DNA of 64,000 nucleotides from Bradyrhizobium erythrophlei (GTDB lineage Bacteria > Pseudomonadota > Alphaproteobacteria > Rhizobiales > Xanthobacteraceae), in assembly GCF_900129425.1 (NCBI RefSeq), contig NZ_LT670817.1, positions 7,406,001-7,470,000 on the forward strand, read 5' to 3'. The position numbers and the translations under genes were made by a program. The notes beneath the pieces were generated by a model that had not been told where the DNA came from, made no database searches, and saw only the letters and a list, made by a program, of their open reading frames with translations. Positions 39,251-49,125 of the stretch are shown here, piece after piece (the first letter of the stretch is position 1; every line of letters begins with the position of its first letter).

Positions 39251-39544
39251 ATGTTACGAAATCTCTCCGGTCTTATTGCGATTGCAGCCGTGCTGCTGTC
39301 GACCACGACAGTCTTTGCGGCGCCGGCGCCGGCGAAGCGCCATGTCGCGCGCCGCTGGCACGGCTACGGCTTTTTGCCCGGCTACCGCTCCCCCGAACGG
39401 ATCGAATGGGAACAGGCACAGAACAGATCCCGGGGCTACTGGTACGGCGGCCCGGGCTTTTATCGCGGACGCTGGACCGGCGGCGGCTTCGGCCCGTGCT
39501 GGACCGAGACCCCGATCGGCGAGGTCTGGAATTGCGGTCGATAA
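39251..39544 (+). CDS. Small exported protein, unknown function
   Basis: The 97-residue product has a signal peptide (MLRNLSGLIAIAAVLLSTTT, cleaved near FAA) and a mature part rich in Gly, Tyr, Trp and Arg, ending in a short motif with two cysteines (CWTETPIGEVWNCGR). The ending recurs in small exported proteins that I recall from Bradyrhizobium. No function is known. Confidence 0.6.
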   Translation: MLRNLSGLIAIAAVLLSTTTVFAAPAPAKRHVARRWHGYGFLPGYRSPERIEWEQAQNRSRGYWYGGPGFYRGRWTGGGFGPCWTETPIGEVWNCGR

Positions 39545-39572
39545 TGGATCGCGACCGGCCGCCGGCGACGGA

Positions 39573-39923
39573 CTACTCGCAGATCGAGACCCGGCGGATT
39601 CCCCAGCCGTGGCGCGTCTTGACGCGCTGCCGGACCGCGTAGCAAACGCCGATGTCGCCCTCGTAGGGATAGTATCCGTCATAACCGTAGGGTCCGTAAT
39701 AGCCCGGTCCCCAGCCGAACCCGCCGCCGCGGAAACCACCACCGCGGAAACCGCCGCCACCGTGACCACCCCCATGGCCGCCAAAGGCAAGCGCTGAAGT
39801 GCTGGATGCTCCCAACAACAGCGCCGATGCGCCGAGGATACTGAAGCTGTAGATGCAGAGCAAAGCCGTCACGGCCAGACCGCGTGCCAGGATTTTGCGG
39901 AAGGTCGTTCTGTTGTAAGCCAT
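39573..39923 (-). CDS. Glycine-rich exported protein
   Basis: The 116-residue product has an N-terminal hydrophobic signal (ALLCIYSFSILGASALLLG), then a GHGGGHGGGGFRGGGFRGGG low-complexity stretch and a GYYGPYGYDGYYPYEG segment, ending with two cysteines (VCYAVRQRV, VSICE). Such proteins are often surface or cell-wall associated. It converges on the preceding small exported gene. Confidence 0.6.
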   Translation of the reverse strand: MAYNRTTFRKILARGLAVTALLCIYSFSILGASALLLGASSTSALAFGGHGGGHGGGGFRGGGFRGGGFGWGPGYYGPYGYDGYYPYEGDIGVCYAVRQRVKTRHGWGIRRVSICE

Positions 39924-40194
39924 CGAGGTCCCCGGTTAAGCGCCCCACTCAAGCGCAGGCAGCGAACGTGTAGGTTTTTGTCGCGCGCGCGGTCAAGTCA
40001 CCTCGACGTCATCGCCGCTGCGCTCACTCCGCGCGTGCAGGAGACCGCGATATTCGCCACCGGTTCGGTCTGGTTTGAAATGGTCAGTCATTGTAGAAAG
40101 ACAAAACAGAGGGGCTAAAGCCTGCGCCGTCCGGCCAATTGACGTATCCGCCGGCGTTGCTCCTGCCCCGTTTCACGCGAAGACCGAGACAAGC

Positions 40195-41577
40195 ATGGAT
40201 TCCGTGTTCGAGACCGCGCCCGCCACGCCGGCCATTCCCATCATGTTTGCAACAAAGGCGACGTGGGAGGCGATTTGCGACGAGCTTCCCGCCCAGGCCC
40301 GGCAGTTCTCGCAAGCAAACGGCTTCAAGGCCAAGCCCGGCGCCTGCCTCACCCTGCCCTCCGCCGACGGGAAGATCGCGCGAGTCGTGTTCGGCCTCGA
40401 GGAGGCGACCAGCAAATTCCGCGATCTGTTCAGGCCCGGCCTGTTGCCGGGACTGCTGCCGCCGGGCGTCTATCGTTTTGCCAACGCGCCGCATGATACG
40501 CGCCTCGCGACACTTGCCTTTGCACTCGGAAGCTATCGCTTCAGCCGCTATCGCAAGGCGGATGCGCCCGGCGTCAGACTGGTGCCGCCCGAAGGCATCG
40601 ACGTTGCCGCCATCACGCGCATGGCGGAAGCCGTTCACCTGGCCCGCAATCTCATCAATACGCCGGCCAACGACTTGGGACCGGAAGAGCTGGAGTTGGC
40701 CGCGCGAGAGCTCGCAACGCGCTTCGGCGCCGACTTCAACTGCATCGTCGGCGACGAACTGGCGCGACAGAATTTCCCGCTGATTCACGCGGTGGGGATG
40801 GCGTCGCCGCGCGCGCCGCGGCTGATCGATCTGGCCTGGGGCGATCCTGACCATCCCAAGGTGACGCTGGTCGGCAAGGGCGTCTGCTTCGATACCGGCG
40901 GGCTCGATCTGAAGGCGTCCAGCGGCATGCTGATCATGAAGAAAGACATGGGCGGGGCCGCCAACGTGCTGGCGCTGGCGCTGATGGTGATGGACGCCAA
41001 ACTGAAGGTGCGCCTGCGGGTCCTGATTCCCGCGGTCGAGAACGCGGTCGCCGGCAACGCCTTCCGCCCGCTCGATATCTTTCCCTCGCGCAAGGGCCTG
41101 AGCGTGGAAATCGGCAATACCGACGCCGAAGGCCGGCTGGTGCTGGCCGATGCGCTGGCGCTGGCCTGCGAAGACAAGCCCGACCTGCTGATCGATCTGG
41201 GCACCCTGACCGGCGCGGCGCGGGTGGCGCTGGGGCCGGATTTGCCGCCCTTTTACACCAATGATGAAACGCTGGCGCTGGACGTCGCACGCTGCGCCAA
41301 TGAGGAGAACGATCCGTTGTGGCGGTTGCCGCTGTGGCCGCCCTACGATTCGTGGCTGGACTCGAAAGTCGCCAACCTCAACAACGCGCCGTCGGGCGGC
41401 TTTGCCGGCTCCATCACCTGTGCACTGTTCCTGCAGCGTTTCGTCGAGGACACCACACGCTGGCTGCATGTCGATATCTACGGCTGGACGCCGTCGGCGA
41501 AACCGGCGCGTCCGGAAGGCGGCGAATGCCAGGCCGCGCGTGCGATCTACAAGCTGTTGAGCGAACGCTATGGATGA
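40195..41577 (+). CDS. Leucyl aminopeptidase family protein (M17)
   Basis: The 460-residue enzyme has the M17 catalytic domain with VTLVGKGVCFDTGGLDLKAS, MKKDMGGAA, and the signature NTDAEGRLVLADAL, which together supply the two-zinc site and catalytic Lys/Arg. It releases N-terminal residues from peptides. Its N-terminal domain is shorter than in E. coli PepA, and it may be PepB-like. The start at 40195 fits the family length. The next gene starts within its last codons, so the two are coupled. Confidence 0.9.
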   Translation: MDSVFETAPATPAIPIMFATKATWEAICDELPAQARQFSQANGFKAKPGACLTLPSADGKIARVVFGLEEATSKFRDLFRPGLLPGLLPPGVYRFANAPHDTRLATLAFALGSYRFSRYRKADAPGVRLVPPEGIDVAAITRMAEAVHLARNLINTPANDLGPEELELAARELATRFGADFNCIVGDELARQNFPLIHAVGMASPRAPRLIDLAWGDPDHPKVTLVGKGVCFDTGGLDLKASSGMLIMKKDMGGAANVLALALMVMDAKLKVRLRVLIPAVENAVAGNAFRPLDIFPSRKGLSVEIGNTDAEGRLVLADALALACEDKPDLLIDLGTLTGAARVALGPDLPPFYTNDETLALDVARCANEENDPLWRLPLWPPYDSWLDSKVANLNNAPSGGFAGSITCALFLQRFVEDTTRWLHVDIYGWTPSAKPARPEGGECQAARAIYKLLSERYG

Positions 41578-42415
41578 CCCGCGCCTGACGCCGGCCCGGC
41601 CCGACCTCGCCGCGCAATATCTCGAAGGCAGAATCAAGGCCGAGCGCTTCGTCACCGGCGAGCGGTTCGAGATATCGGATGCGATCGCGCCATTGCGTGG
41701 CGAGCCGTCCTCCGATGCGACGCTGTTGACGCAGGCGCTGAAAGGCGAGCGCGTCACCATCTATGACCGCAATGGCGAAGGATTTGCCTGGGGTCAATTG
41801 AATAGCGACGGCTATGTCGGCTGGCTTCCCGATCGCGCGCTTGCCAAGCCTGCAACCCTGCCGACGCACAAGGTCACCGCGCTCAGAACGTTCGCGTTTC
41901 CGGGTCCCTCCATCAAACTGCCGCCCGTCGACACGCTGCCGATGGCGGCAACGGTTACGGTGGTGCGCGACGAAGGCCCCTTCGCCGTGACGCGCGAGGG
42001 CTGGTACCTGCCGCTTCAGCACCTCAGCAGCATTGACTTCTATGAGAAGGATTTCGTCGCGGTGGCCGAGCGGTTCGCCGGCACCCCCTATCTGTGGGGC
42101 GGCAAGACCAGCCTCGGCATCGACTGTTCCGGCCTCGTCCAGCTATCCCTGAATGCCGCCGGCACCGGCTGCCCGCGCGATAGCGATATGCAGCAGGACA
42201 GCCTCGGCGGGGCCCTGGGTCCGGCGGAAACCAAAACATTGCAGCGCGGCGATCTGATCTTCTGGAACGGCCACGTGGCGATCGTGCGGGATGCACAAAC
42301 CATCGTACACGCCAATGCGCATCACATGGCGACGGCGATCGAAAACACCCGCGACGCCATCGCGCGCATCAAGGCCGCGGGCAGCGAGATCACCGCGATC
42401 AAGCGGCTGGACTAA
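41570..42415 (+). CDS. NlpC/P60 cysteine peptidase with SH3-like domains
   Basis: The 281-residue protein has two SH3b-like segments (EISDAIAPLRGEPSSDATLLTQ to GYVGWLPDRAL, and a second near 105-145) and a C-terminal NlpC/P60 domain with catalytic Cys in GIDCSGLVQLSL, His in GDLIFWNGHVAIV and a further polar residue (HANAH). Such enzymes cut murein stem peptides such as D-Glu-mDAP. No signal peptide is seen, so it may process recycled muropeptides with the aminopeptidase encoded upstream. Confidence 0.88.
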   Translation: MDDPRLTPARPDLAAQYLEGRIKAERFVTGERFEISDAIAPLRGEPSSDATLLTQALKGERVTIYDRNGEGFAWGQLNSDGYVGWLPDRALAKPATLPTHKVTALRTFAFPGPSIKLPPVDTLPMAATVTVVRDEGPFAVTREGWYLPLQHLSSIDFYEKDFVAVAERFAGTPYLWGGKTSLGIDCSGLVQLSLNAAGTGCPRDSDMQQDSLGGALGPAETKTLQRGDLIFWNGHVAIVRDAQTIVHANAHHMATAIENTRDAIARIKAAGSEITAIKRLD

Positions 42416-42440
42416 TAGGTCATTCTCAGGTCGGTGGCTT

Positions 42441-42538
42441 CATCCTTCGAGACGCGCGCAACAGCGCGCTCCTCAGGATGAGGTCCCAGACCCTCATGGT
42501 GAGAAGCGCGGTGCGCGCGTCTCGAACCACGAGGCCAC
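42441..42538. repeat. Palindromic element, CATCCTTCGAGACGC family
   Basis: CATCCTTCGAGACGCGCGC at 42441 is mirrored by GCGCGCGTCTCGAACCACGA near 42512-42531, with an inner CCTCAGGATGAGG hairpin at 42471-42483. It separates the convergent NlpC/P60 and ABC ATPase genes. I recall this family as abundant in Bradyrhizobium. Confidence 0.7.
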
Positions 42539-42574
42539 GATGGGCAATCATGATTCGGATCATGCCTTGACGCG

Positions 42575-44212
42575 CTAATCCGCGACAGCCCCGCCCGGCG
42601 CGGTTTCCAGCCGGAACGCCGCGGCGAACAGCGCGCGGGTGTAGTCGGTCTTCGGATTCTTGAACAGTTCCGACGCCGGGCCCTCCTCGACCACCTTGCC
42701 GAGACGCATCACGATCAGATGGCTCGCGAGTGAGGCGACGACCCGCAGATCATGCGAAATGAACATATAGGTCAGGTCGCGCTTGCGCTGCAGTTCGCGC
42801 AACAGATCGACCATCTGCGCCTGGAACAGCATATCGAGCGCGCTGGTCGGCTCGTCCAGCACGACGAAATTCGGCTCCAGCACCACCGCGCGGGCGATGC
42901 TGATGCGCTGGCGCTGGCCGCCGGAGAATTCATGCGGATAGCGGAATCGCGTCGCCGGATCCATGCCGACGTCCCGCAACGCCTTGATCACGCGTGCCTC
43001 GCGCTCAGTTTGCGACAGCGAGCTCTGGTGCACGCTGAGGCCTTCGGCGATGATGTCGCCGACCGACATGCGCGGGCTCAGCGCGCCGAACGGATCCTGA
43101 AACACGATCTGCATGTCGCGTCGGAACGGCCGCATCGCCTTGAACCGCAGGCCCTGGATGTTGCTGCCGAGAAACACGATCGGGCCATCCGACGAAATCA
43201 GCCGCAGCAGCGCGAGTCCAAGCGTGGTCTTGCCGGAGCCGGACTCGCCGACGACGCCGAGCGTCTCGCCCTTGCGCACCGCCAGGCTGACGCCGTCGAC
43301 CGCCTTGATATGCCCGACGGTCGAGCGCAGCAGACCGCGCTTGACCGGAAACCAGACCTTCAGATCGTCGGCCGAGATCACCACCGGCGACTCCGGCCGC
43401 GGCGGCGCGGGATCCGGCTTCGGCTCGGCGGCAAGCAATGCGCGGGTATACGGATGTTTCGGCGCGGTGAAGACCTGCTCCACCAGGCCCTGCTCGACGA
43501 TCTTGCCGCCGTTCATGACGCAGACCACGTCGGCGATGCGGCGAACGATGCCGAGATCGTGGGTGATGAACAAAAGGCTCATGCCGAGCCGCGCACGGAT
43601 TTCCGCCAGCAGGGTCAGGATCTGCGCCTGCACGGTGACATCGAGCGCGGTGGTCGGCTCGTCCGCGATCAACAGATCGGGCTCGTTGGCGAGCGCCATC
43701 GCGATCATCACGCGCTGGCGCTGGCCGCCCGACAGCTGATGCGGATAGCTCGCGAGCCGGGTTTCCGGTTCGGGAATGCCGACCTGCATAAGCAGTTCCA
43801 GCGTCCGCGCCAGTGCCACCGACCCGCTGACACCGCTGTGCAGCTGCATAATCTCGACGATCTGTGACTCGATGGTGTGCAGCGGATTGAGCGAGGTCAT
43901 CGGCTCCTGGAAGATGATCGAAATGTCGTTGCCGCGAATGCCGCGTATCTCGCGCTCCGACAGATCGAGCAATTCCCGGCCCTTGAAGCGAATGCTGCCG
44001 GAGGGATGGGAAGCGGTCGGGTACGGCAGCAGTTTCAGGATCGACAGCGCGCTGACGGATTTTCCCGAACCGGATTCGCCGACCAGCGCCACGCATTCGC
44101 CGCGCTTGATCTCATAGGAAATGTGGTCGACCGCAACCGACGCACCGCTCGGCTGGTGAAACGCCACCGACAGATCGCGGACATCGAGCAGAGGCTGGTT
44201 GATGGCATCCAT
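42575..44212 (-). CDS. yejF: Peptide ABC transporter, duplicated ATPase (YejF-type)
   Basis: The 545-residue protein is two fused ATPase domains, each with Walker A ([16 protein letters not shown]), signature ([30 protein letters not shown]) and Walker B with [16 protein letters not shown]. Oppf-like C-terminal segments follow each domain. It powers uptake of oligopeptides through YejBE. Its ATG overlaps the stop of the PIN toxin gene in TAATG, an unusual coupling. The start at 44212 is preferred on conservation ([18 protein letters not shown]). Confidence 0.93.
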   Translation of the reverse strand: MDAINQPLLDVRDLSVAFHQPSGASVAVDHISYEIKRGECVALVGESGSGKSVSALSILKLLPYPTASHPSGSIRFKGRELLDLSEREIRGIRGNDISIIFQEPMTSLNPLHTIESQIVEIMQLHSGVSGSVALARTLELLMQVGIPEPETRLASYPHQLSGGQRQRVMIAMALANEPDLLIADEPTTALDVTVQAQILTLLAEIRARLGMSLLFITHDLGIVRRIADVVCVMNGGKIVEQGLVEQVFTAPKHPYTRALLAAEPKPDPAPPRPESPVVISADDLKVWFPVKRGLLRSTVGHIKAVDGVSLAVRKGETLGVVGESGSGKTTLGLALLRLISSDGPIVFLGSNIQGLRFKAMRPFRRDMQIVFQDPFGALSPRMSVGDIIAEGLSVHQSSLSQTEREARVIKALRDVGMDPATRFRYPHEFSGGQRQRISIARAVVLEPNFVVLDEPTSALDMLFQAQMVDLLRELQRKRDLTYMFISHDLRVVASLASHLIVMRLGKVVEEGPASELFKNPKTDYTRALFAAAFRLETAPGGAVAD

Positions 44213-44694
44213 TACGACATTTCTTCGATCAACCGAGGCAGCCCATCGCGAGTCACGCGGTGCAAGCCTTCCGGCAATTTTAGCGCCCGATCGAACGACA
44301 ACATCCTCCTGCACCCGGCGCGAACTGCCGTCACCACATGAATGGCATCGGGAAGTTTAGGCATAGAGGCATGGGGTTTGGAGATATCTGGCTCAAGCGC
44401 GCTAACGATTCGCCGATAGTTGGCGGTTTCCATCAAGATGTCGCGCGTCACCGGGTGAAGATCGAACAAGCCACTATGCAATATCAGCTCCAAATAGTTT
44501 CGACGCCGTATGGGATTCGCCTTTGGCAGCACTTCCGCGAGCGTTAACTCACTCGTGACAGCCAAATTGACGGCTCTGTTCAGCAACTCGAATAGTGTTC
44601 GAAGGCGACCCGCTATGTCGTCGCTACCCTCGACGGCATAGATAAATACATTGGCATCAAAATACAGTTTGGACGAAGCGCTTGCGTCAGTCAT
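44212..44694 (-). CDS. PIN-domain toxin (VapC-like)
   Basis: The 160-residue protein has the PIN active-site acids: D in KLYFDANVFIYAVEG, E in TSELTLAEVLPKA, D in KLPDAIHVVTAV, and D in MLSFDRAL. PIN toxins are Mg-dependent RNases that cut tRNA or rRNA. The start overlaps the antitoxin's last codons; an ATG three codons earlier (44703) is possible. Its TAA overlaps the ATG of the yejF-type gene. It lies inside a transporter operon, which is unusual. Confidence 0.85.
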   Translation of the reverse strand: MTDASASSKLYFDANVFIYAVEGSDDIAGRLRTLFELLNRAVNLAVTSELTLAEVLPKANPIRRRNYLELILHSGLFDLHPVTRDILMETANYRRIVSALEPDISKPHASMPKLPDAIHVVTAVRAGCRRMLSFDRALKLPEGLHRVTRDGLPRLIEEMS

Positions 44695-44914
44695 CCCACT
44701 CATCCCGCTGACGGCGCAAATCTTCGTCAATCTCTTCCGCAGTTCGGAAGGGAGGGCGACGAAGAGCAAAAATCTCCTCTAGGCTCATCACCTTTTCCGG
44801 TCTTTTTTCCTCTTCGACAATCGTAACCGTGACAGTCGAAGAAGGATCGACGCCTGCCCTGAGATCCTCAGGAAGCCTCGACGCCGGATAGTGCTCGCGA
44901 ATGATCCTGTTCAT
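44687..44914 (-). CDS. Antitoxin of the PIN toxin
   Basis: The 75-residue acidic protein starts after a good ribosome site (GAGGTGACAC). Its C-terminal half (PFRTAEEIDEDLRRQRDEWD) resembles the toxin-wrapping tail of VapB-like antitoxins. The N-terminal fold is unclear; I see no obvious AbrB or ribbon-helix-helix signature. Overlap with the toxin start and location upstream are the classic toxin-antitoxin arrangement. Confidence 0.75.
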   Translation of the reverse strand: MNRIIREHYPASRLPEDLRAGVDPSSTVTVTIVEEEKRPEKVMSLEEIFALRRPPFRTAEEIDEDLRRQRDEWDD

Positions 44915-44950
44915 GTGTCACCTCTGTATCGGGGGCAAACTACCACAAAT

Positions 44951-46129
44951 TCACCTGAACGTCTTGCGCGGATCGAACGCGTCGCGCACGGCTTCCCCGA
45001 TGAAGATCAACAACGACAGCATGATCGCGACCGCAAAAAAGCCGGTGAAGCCGAGCCACGGCGCCTGCACGTTGGCCTTGCCCTGCGACAGCAGTTCGCC
45101 GAGCGAGGGCGAGCCCGGCGGCAACCCGAAGCCGAGAAAGTCGAGCGCGGTCAGCGTCATCACCGACGACGACACGATGAAGGGCAGGAAGGTCATGGTC
45201 GCGACCATGGCGTTGGGCAACAGGTGCCGAAACATGATCTTGGCATTGGACACGCCGAGCGCGCGGGCCGCCATGATGTATTCGAAATTGCGTCCGCGCA
45301 GAAATTCCGCGCGCACCAGGCCGACCAGCGACACCCATGAGAACAGCAGGAGAATGCCGAGCAGCACAAAGAAGCCGGGCACCAGCACCGACGACAGGAT
45401 CAAGAGCAGATAGAGCGAGGGAATGGCGCTCCAGATTTCGATGAACCGCTGAAATCCGAGATCGAGCCAGCCGCCGAAATAGCCCTGCACGCCGCCGGCG
45501 GCGACCCCGATGATCGAGGAGATGATGGTCAGGGCAAGGCCGAACAGCACCGAGATGCGAAAGCCGTAGATCAGGCGCGCCACCACGTCGCGGCCCTGGT
45601 CGTCGGTGCCGAGCCAGTTGTATTCGAGGTCGCGGCAGCTCTTGAGGCCTTTCCGCTGCACCACGTCCTTGCATTCGGCTTCCGTCAGCATCCAGGTCGG
45701 CTTCGACGGCGCCGGCGTCGGCAAATCGAGATTATGGGTGTCGTAGGAATAGCGGATCAGCGGCCAGACGATGGTGCCGCCCTTGTCCTTGATCAGCTTC
45801 TGCAGGTAAGGATCGCGATAGTCGGCCGCGGTCTCGAAGTCGCCGCCGAAGGTGGTCTCGGAATAGCTGACGAAGGCAGGAAAATACAGATGGCCGTCGA
45901 ACTTGATCAGGAACGGACGGTCGTTGGCGATCAGTTCGGCGAACAGGGAGACGAAGAACAGGATCAGAAAGATCCAAAACGACCAGTAACCCCGGCGGTT
46001 CGATTTGAAATTCTGCCAGCGGCGGCGATTGAGCGGCGACGGGCTGAACCGATGCCGCGTCATCGGCACGGCGTCACCGAGCGGCGCCTGCGTGGTGGTC
46101 TCGATCGGCGGCGGCGCGATGATCGTCAT
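44951..46129 (-). CDS. yejE: Peptide ABC transporter permease (YejE-type)
   Basis: The 392-residue permease has an N-terminal cytoplasmic segment, a helix (YWSFWIFLILFFVSLFAEL), a long periplasmic insert typical of YejE (WPLIRYSYDTHNLDLPTPAPS), and the DppC-type core with the EAA loop (EYIMAARALGVSNAKIMFRHLLPN). Its start overlaps the stop of yejB (TGATG). Confidence 0.93.
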   Translation of the reverse strand: MTIIAPPPIETTTQAPLGDAVPMTRHRFSPSPLNRRRWQNFKSNRRGYWSFWIFLILFFVSLFAELIANDRPFLIKFDGHLYFPAFVSYSETTFGGDFETAADYRDPYLQKLIKDKGGTIVWPLIRYSYDTHNLDLPTPAPSKPTWMLTEAECKDVVQRKGLKSCRDLEYNWLGTDDQGRDVVARLIYGFRISVLFGLALTIISSIIGVAAGGVQGYFGGWLDLGFQRFIEIWSAIPSLYLLLILSSVLVPGFFVLLGILLLFSWVSLVGLVRAEFLRGRNFEYIMAARALGVSNAKIMFRHLLPNAMVATMTFLPFIVSSSVMTLTALDFLGFGLPPGSPSLGELLSQGKANVQAPWLGFTGFFAVAIMLSLLIFIGEAVRDAFDPRKTFR

Positions 46130-47235
46130 CAGACCTCCCGCGCCTCGAAATCGATCCGCGGATCAATCCACATGTAAGCGAGGTCGGAAATCAGATTGAC
46201 CACCAGGCCGACCAGCGAGAAGATGAACAGCGTTCCGAACACCACGGGATAGTCACGGTTCAGCACGCTCTCGAAGCCGAGCAGGCCGAGCCCGTCCAGC
46301 GAAAAGATGGTTTCGATCAAGAGCGAGCCCGAGAAGAAGGCGTGAATGAAGGCGCCCGGGAAACCGGCAATCACGATCAGCATGGCGTTGCGGAAGACGT
46401 GATTGTAGAGCACCTGGCGTTCGCTGCAGCCCTTGGCGCGCGCGGTCATCACATATTGCTTGCGGATCTCATCGAGGAACGAATTCTTGGTCAGCAGCGT
46501 CATGGTGGCGAAGGCGCCAAGCACCATCGAGATCAGCGGCAAGGTGATGTGCCAGAAATAGTCGAGGATCTTCCAGTACCAGGGAAATTGCGACCAGCCG
46601 TCCGAGGTGAGGCCTCGCAGCGGGAAGATGTTGAAGAACGAGCCGCCGGCGAACAGGATGATCAGGAGGATCGCGAACAGAAATCCCGGGATCGCAAATC
46701 CGACGATGATGACCGCCGAAGTCCATGTGTCGAACTTCGAGCCGTCCTGCACCGCCTTGCGAATGCCGAGCGGGATCGAGATCAGATAGGTCAGCAGCGT
46801 CATCCAGATCCCGAGCGACATCGAGACCGGCAGCTTTTCCTTGATCAGCTGCAGCACGCTGACATCGCGGAAATAGCTCTTGCCGAAATCGAACCGCGAG
46901 AAATTCCACACCATCAGCGCGAAGCGTTCCGGCGCCGGCTTGTCGAAGCCGAACTGCTTTTCCAGGCTCTTGATGAAATCGGGATCGAGCCCCTGTGCGC
47001 CGCGATATTTCGATCCGACCGCGTCGCCGGAGGCGCCGACCTGGCCACGCGGGCCGAAATCACCCCCGCCACCCGAAATCCGCGACGTGCCGCCGGTGTC
47101 GGCGCCACTGAGCTGTGCGATGACGCGCTCCACCGGCCCACCCGGCGCGAATTGCACCACGACAAACGACACGAACAGGATCCCCAATAGCGTGGGGATC
47201 ATCAGGAGAATGCGGCGGGCGATGTAGGCGCTCAT
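46129..47235 (-). CDS. yejB: Peptide ABC transporter permease (YejB-type)
   Basis: The 368-residue DppB-type permease opens MSAYIARRILLMIPTLLGIL, carries an extra loop of about 60 residues after QFAPGGPVERV (as in YejB), and has the EAA motif (KQYVMTARAKGCSERQVLYNH). It pairs with YejE. It begins 3 bases after yejA2. Confidence 0.93.
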   Translation of the reverse strand: MSAYIARRILLMIPTLLGILFVSFVVVQFAPGGPVERVIAQLSGADTGGTSRISGGGGDFGPRGQVGASGDAVGSKYRGAQGLDPDFIKSLEKQFGFDKPAPERFALMVWNFSRFDFGKSYFRDVSVLQLIKEKLPVSMSLGIWMTLLTYLISIPLGIRKAVQDGSKFDTWTSAVIIVGFAIPGFLFAILLIILFAGGSFFNIFPLRGLTSDGWSQFPWYWKILDYFWHITLPLISMVLGAFATMTLLTKNSFLDEIRKQYVMTARAKGCSERQVLYNHVFRNAMLIVIAGFPGAFIHAFFSGSLLIETIFSLDGLGLLGFESVLNRDYPVVFGTLFIFSLVGLVVNLISDLAYMWIDPRIDFEAREV

Positions 47236-47238
47236 GAA

Positions 47239-49125
47239 TTACTTCGCCTGCTCGGCCTTGGCCGCCTTGTTTTGGTCGGTCCACCAGTTTTCCGGCGCGC
47301 CGACGCCTTGCGCATAACGCGGCGGCTTTTCGGGGTGTGCGAACTGATCCCAATAGGCGATCGGGTGCGTCGTCCGGTACCATTGCGGCACCCAATAACG
47401 GCCGGCGCGAAACACCCGGTCGAAGGCGCGGCACGCCACCGTCAGGTCGGTGCGATTGTCGGCGCCGATGATCTTTTCGATCAGCACGTCGATCGCCGGA
47501 CTGGCTATCCCTGCGAGGTTGTACGACCCCTTGGTCGCGGCCGCCTGCGAGGAGAAGAACGGCCGCATGGCGTCACCGGGGGTCGCCGACATGCTGAAAC
47601 GCTCGATGGTCATGTCGAAGTCGAAATCCTCCACCCGGGCGCGGTACTGCACGGGGTCGACCAGCCGCAGGCTTGCCTCGATCCCGAGCGTGCCGAGATT
47701 CTTGATATAGGGCGCATGATGCGGTTCCAGCGATGGCTCGTCGACCAGGAATTCGATTTTGAAGACTTCGCCGTTCGGCAGCACCCGCTTGCCATCCTTG
47801 ATGGCGAGGCCGGCATCCAGCAACAGTTGCGACGCCTTGCGCAGCAGCGTCCGGTCCTGCCCCGACCCATCCGACACCGGCGGCACGAACGGCGAACCGA
47901 ACACCTCGTCGGGTACCTGACCGCGAAACGGTTCGAGCAGCTTGAGTTCTTCCGGCGACGGCGGTCCCTTCGCCATCATGTCCGAATTCTGGAACGGCGA
48001 ATGGGTGCGCGCATACGCGCCATACATGATGGTCTTGTTGGTCCATTCGAAATCGAACGCCTGGATCAGCGCCTCGCGAACCCGCGGATCCCCAAACTTT
48101 TCGCGACGGGTATTGATGAACCAGCCCTGCGCGCCCGACGGCGTTTCGTCCGGCAGGGTTTCCAGCTTGACCCGGCCATCCTTCACCGCCGGGAAGTCAT
48201 AGCGCGTCGCCCAGACCCGCGCGGTGAACTCCTCGCGGAACAGATAGTTCTTGGCGGTGAACCCCTCGAACGCGACGTCGCGGTCGCGGTAGAATTCGTA
48301 GCGCACAATGTCGAAATTGTAGCTGCCGCGCGCGACCGCAAGATCCGCGGCCCACCAATCCTTCACCCGTTCGAACTCGATGTAGCGATTGACCTCGAAT
48401 TTTCCGACCTTATACGGTCCCGACCCCAGGGGTCTATCGAGCGTGGATTCATCGAAGGCGCGCGCCGCGTAATAGGCTTTCGAAAAGATCGGCAGGCCCG
48501 CGACGTAGAGCGGCACGTCGCGCGCGCGCTTTTCCGCGAAAGTGACGACCAGCGTCGCGTCGTCGGGCGCTTCCGCCTTCACCATGTCGCGCATCTGCTG
48601 CACGATCAGCGGGTGGCCTTTGGTCTTGAGCGCGGTCAGCGAGAACGCGGCATCCTGGGCCGTCAGTTTCGAGCCGTCGTGAAACCGCGCCTCGGGGCGC
48701 AGCGTGAAACGGTAAATCAATTTATTGGGCGAAATCTGCACCGATTTCGCCACGAGCCCGTACATCGCATCGGGCTCGTCATTGGCGCGCACCATCAGCG
48801 GCGCAAAGGTCATGTCCATGCCCTGCGCGCCTTCACCCTTGAGGATGTAGGCATTGAGCGAGTTGAAGGTCTGGAACGACTGATTATAGGCGCGCACCGA
48901 GGGGATCAGCGAAAACACACCACCCTTCGGCGCGGAGGGATTGACGTAGTCGAAATGCGGGAAGTCGGCCGGATATTTGAGGTCGCCGAACACCGAAATC
49001 CCATGGGCCTCGCGGCCCGCATCCGTTGCGCGCGCAGCCCCCATCAATGGTGCGCTCAGCACACCGACGCCGAGACCGAGCAGATGCCGGCGGGAGAGCA
49101 GTGTGATGCGGGGAAAATCCCTCAA
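47239..49125 (-). CDS. yejA: Peptide-binding protein of the Yej transporter, copy 2
   Basis: The 628-residue solute-binding protein has a twin-arginine signal (SRRHLLGLGVGVLSAPLMGA) and the SBP_bac_5 fold (KYPADFPHFDYVNPSAPKGG; RLGSGPYKV; WTNKTIMYGAYARTHSPFQNS). The start is a TTG at 49125 that overlaps the stop of the first binding-protein gene as TTGA, which gives a normal Tat signal; earlier codons lie within the neighbour. It is paralogous to the product encoded upstream and probably offers a second peptide specificity. Confidence 0.88.
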   Translation of the reverse strand: MRDFPRITLLSRRHLLGLGVGVLSAPLMGAARATDAGREAHGISVFGDLKYPADFPHFDYVNPSAPKGGVFSLIPSVRAYNQSFQTFNSLNAYILKGEGAQGMDMTFAPLMVRANDEPDAMYGLVAKSVQISPNKLIYRFTLRPEARFHDGSKLTAQDAAFSLTALKTKGHPLIVQQMRDMVKAEAPDDATLVVTFAEKRARDVPLYVAGLPIFSKAYYAARAFDESTLDRPLGSGPYKVGKFEVNRYIEFERVKDWWAADLAVARGSYNFDIVRYEFYRDRDVAFEGFTAKNYLFREEFTARVWATRYDFPAVKDGRVKLETLPDETPSGAQGWFINTRREKFGDPRVREALIQAFDFEWTNKTIMYGAYARTHSPFQNSDMMAKGPPSPEELKLLEPFRGQVPDEVFGSPFVPPVSDGSGQDRTLLRKASQLLLDAGLAIKDGKRVLPNGEVFKIEFLVDEPSLEPHHAPYIKNLGTLGIEASLRLVDPVQYRARVEDFDFDMTIERFSMSATPGDAMRPFFSSQAAATKGSYNLAGIASPAIDVLIEKIIGADNRTDLTVACRAFDRVFRAGRYWVPQWYRTTHPIAYWDQFAHPEKPPRYAQGVGAPENWWTDQNKAAKAEQAK

